From Ignavibacteria bacterium UBA5771 (GTDB lineage Bacteria; Bacteroidota; Ignavibacteria; Kapaibacteriales; UBA2268), in the NCBI GenBank assembly GCA_002418685.1, contig DIEP01000027.1, positions 1 through 15,481 on the forward strand: a stretch of 15,481 bases of DNA, written 5' to 3'. The translations under genes and the position numbers were made by a program. The notes beneath the pieces were generated by a model. The model was given only the letters and a program-made list of their open reading frames with translations. It searched no databases and was not told where the DNA came from. Below are positions 15,330-15,481 of the stretch, piece after piece. Each line of letters opens with the position of its first letter. The stretch's first letter is position 1.

Positions 15330-15481
15330 CACAAAGAACACCCGCCCATAACATCGTATATAACTTATAGCGGCATAGTGGTTAATTCAACCATTCTGCT
15401 ACGCATCGGCGTTTGTCCCGGTGGATAGGAACGAAGCCCTGCAATCGCAATAGAAGTTTTCAAAAGCGTGAAAGGAAACGC
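15324..15481 (+). repeat. Cassette-end-like element with large imperfect hairpin, cut by window edge
   Basis: GCCTAAC at 15324-15330 matches the RYYYAAC core of integron attC sites and overlaps the DUF805 stop codon, a common arrangement for cassette genes. It is followed by CCCATAAC (15345-15352) and a hairpin at 15370-15404. The hairpin has a TGGTT/AACCA stem around AATTC, extended through a mismatch, a G-T pair and a two-base bulge to a GCG/CGC base. Extra-helical bases in a long imperfect stem are typical of folded attC sites. No GTTRRRY partner is visible before the window ends, so it is not a proven attC. A dispersed intergenic repeat of Bacteroidota is the main alternative. Confidence 0.45.

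Noticed and set aside
1..15481. CRISPR array, rRNA or prophage genes
   Set aside because: No regularly spaced repeats, no rRNA-like sequence and no phage structural genes were seen on either strand.

Overview
The window looks like chromosome from an AT-rich member of the Bacteroidota/Chlorobiota (FCB) group. The evidence is a large secreted protein with a C-terminal type IX secretion (Por) sorting domain, a TonB-dependent receptor with an N-terminal carboxypeptidase-regulatory-like domain, an OmpA-type protein, TAnnTTTG promoter elements and generally weak Shine-Dalgarno sites. The mix of long Ig-like T9SS proteins and periplasmic WD40/OmpA proteins would suit an Ignavibacteria/Kapabacteria-like lineage, but that placement is an inference.

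Left part (about 1-9530), resident cell-envelope genes. On the minus strand, a small lipoprotein, a TonB-dependent receptor and a membrane-embedded M50B-like metalloprotease are packed with gaps of 6 and 1 bases and read as one operon. Downstream of them, after an AT-rich inverted repeat, is a 1282-residue T9SS-secreted Ig-domain protein that ends at a clear terminator near base 100. Divergently on the plus strand lies a two-gene unit: a secreted seven-bladed WD40 propeller and an OmpA-family protein, followed by a small hairpin.

Right part (about 9563-15481), accessory DNA. A complete type III restriction-modification system (mod, res) sits between two near-identical copies (9563-9665 and 14667-14774) of a structured element. 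Each copy contains a TAnnTTTG promoter-like motif, a 14-base inverted repeat with a conserved 31-base loop, a (TA)n tract and an AGTTA end. Directly after res, and just before the second copy, lies an undescribed-looking scrap: the last ~35 codons of a tyrosine recombinase whose catalytic tyrosine is replaced by aspartate. After the second copy comes a DUF805 membrane-protein gene. Its stop codon overlaps a GCCTAAC heptamer, and a large imperfect hairpin follows that resembles the folded recombination sites of gene cassettes.

The layout suggests that mod-res and DUF805 arrived as cassette-like units delimited by a hairpin element, with a dead integrase tail left behind. This vehicle is the most interesting part of the window. 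The R-M enzymes themselves look intact and of normal family length.
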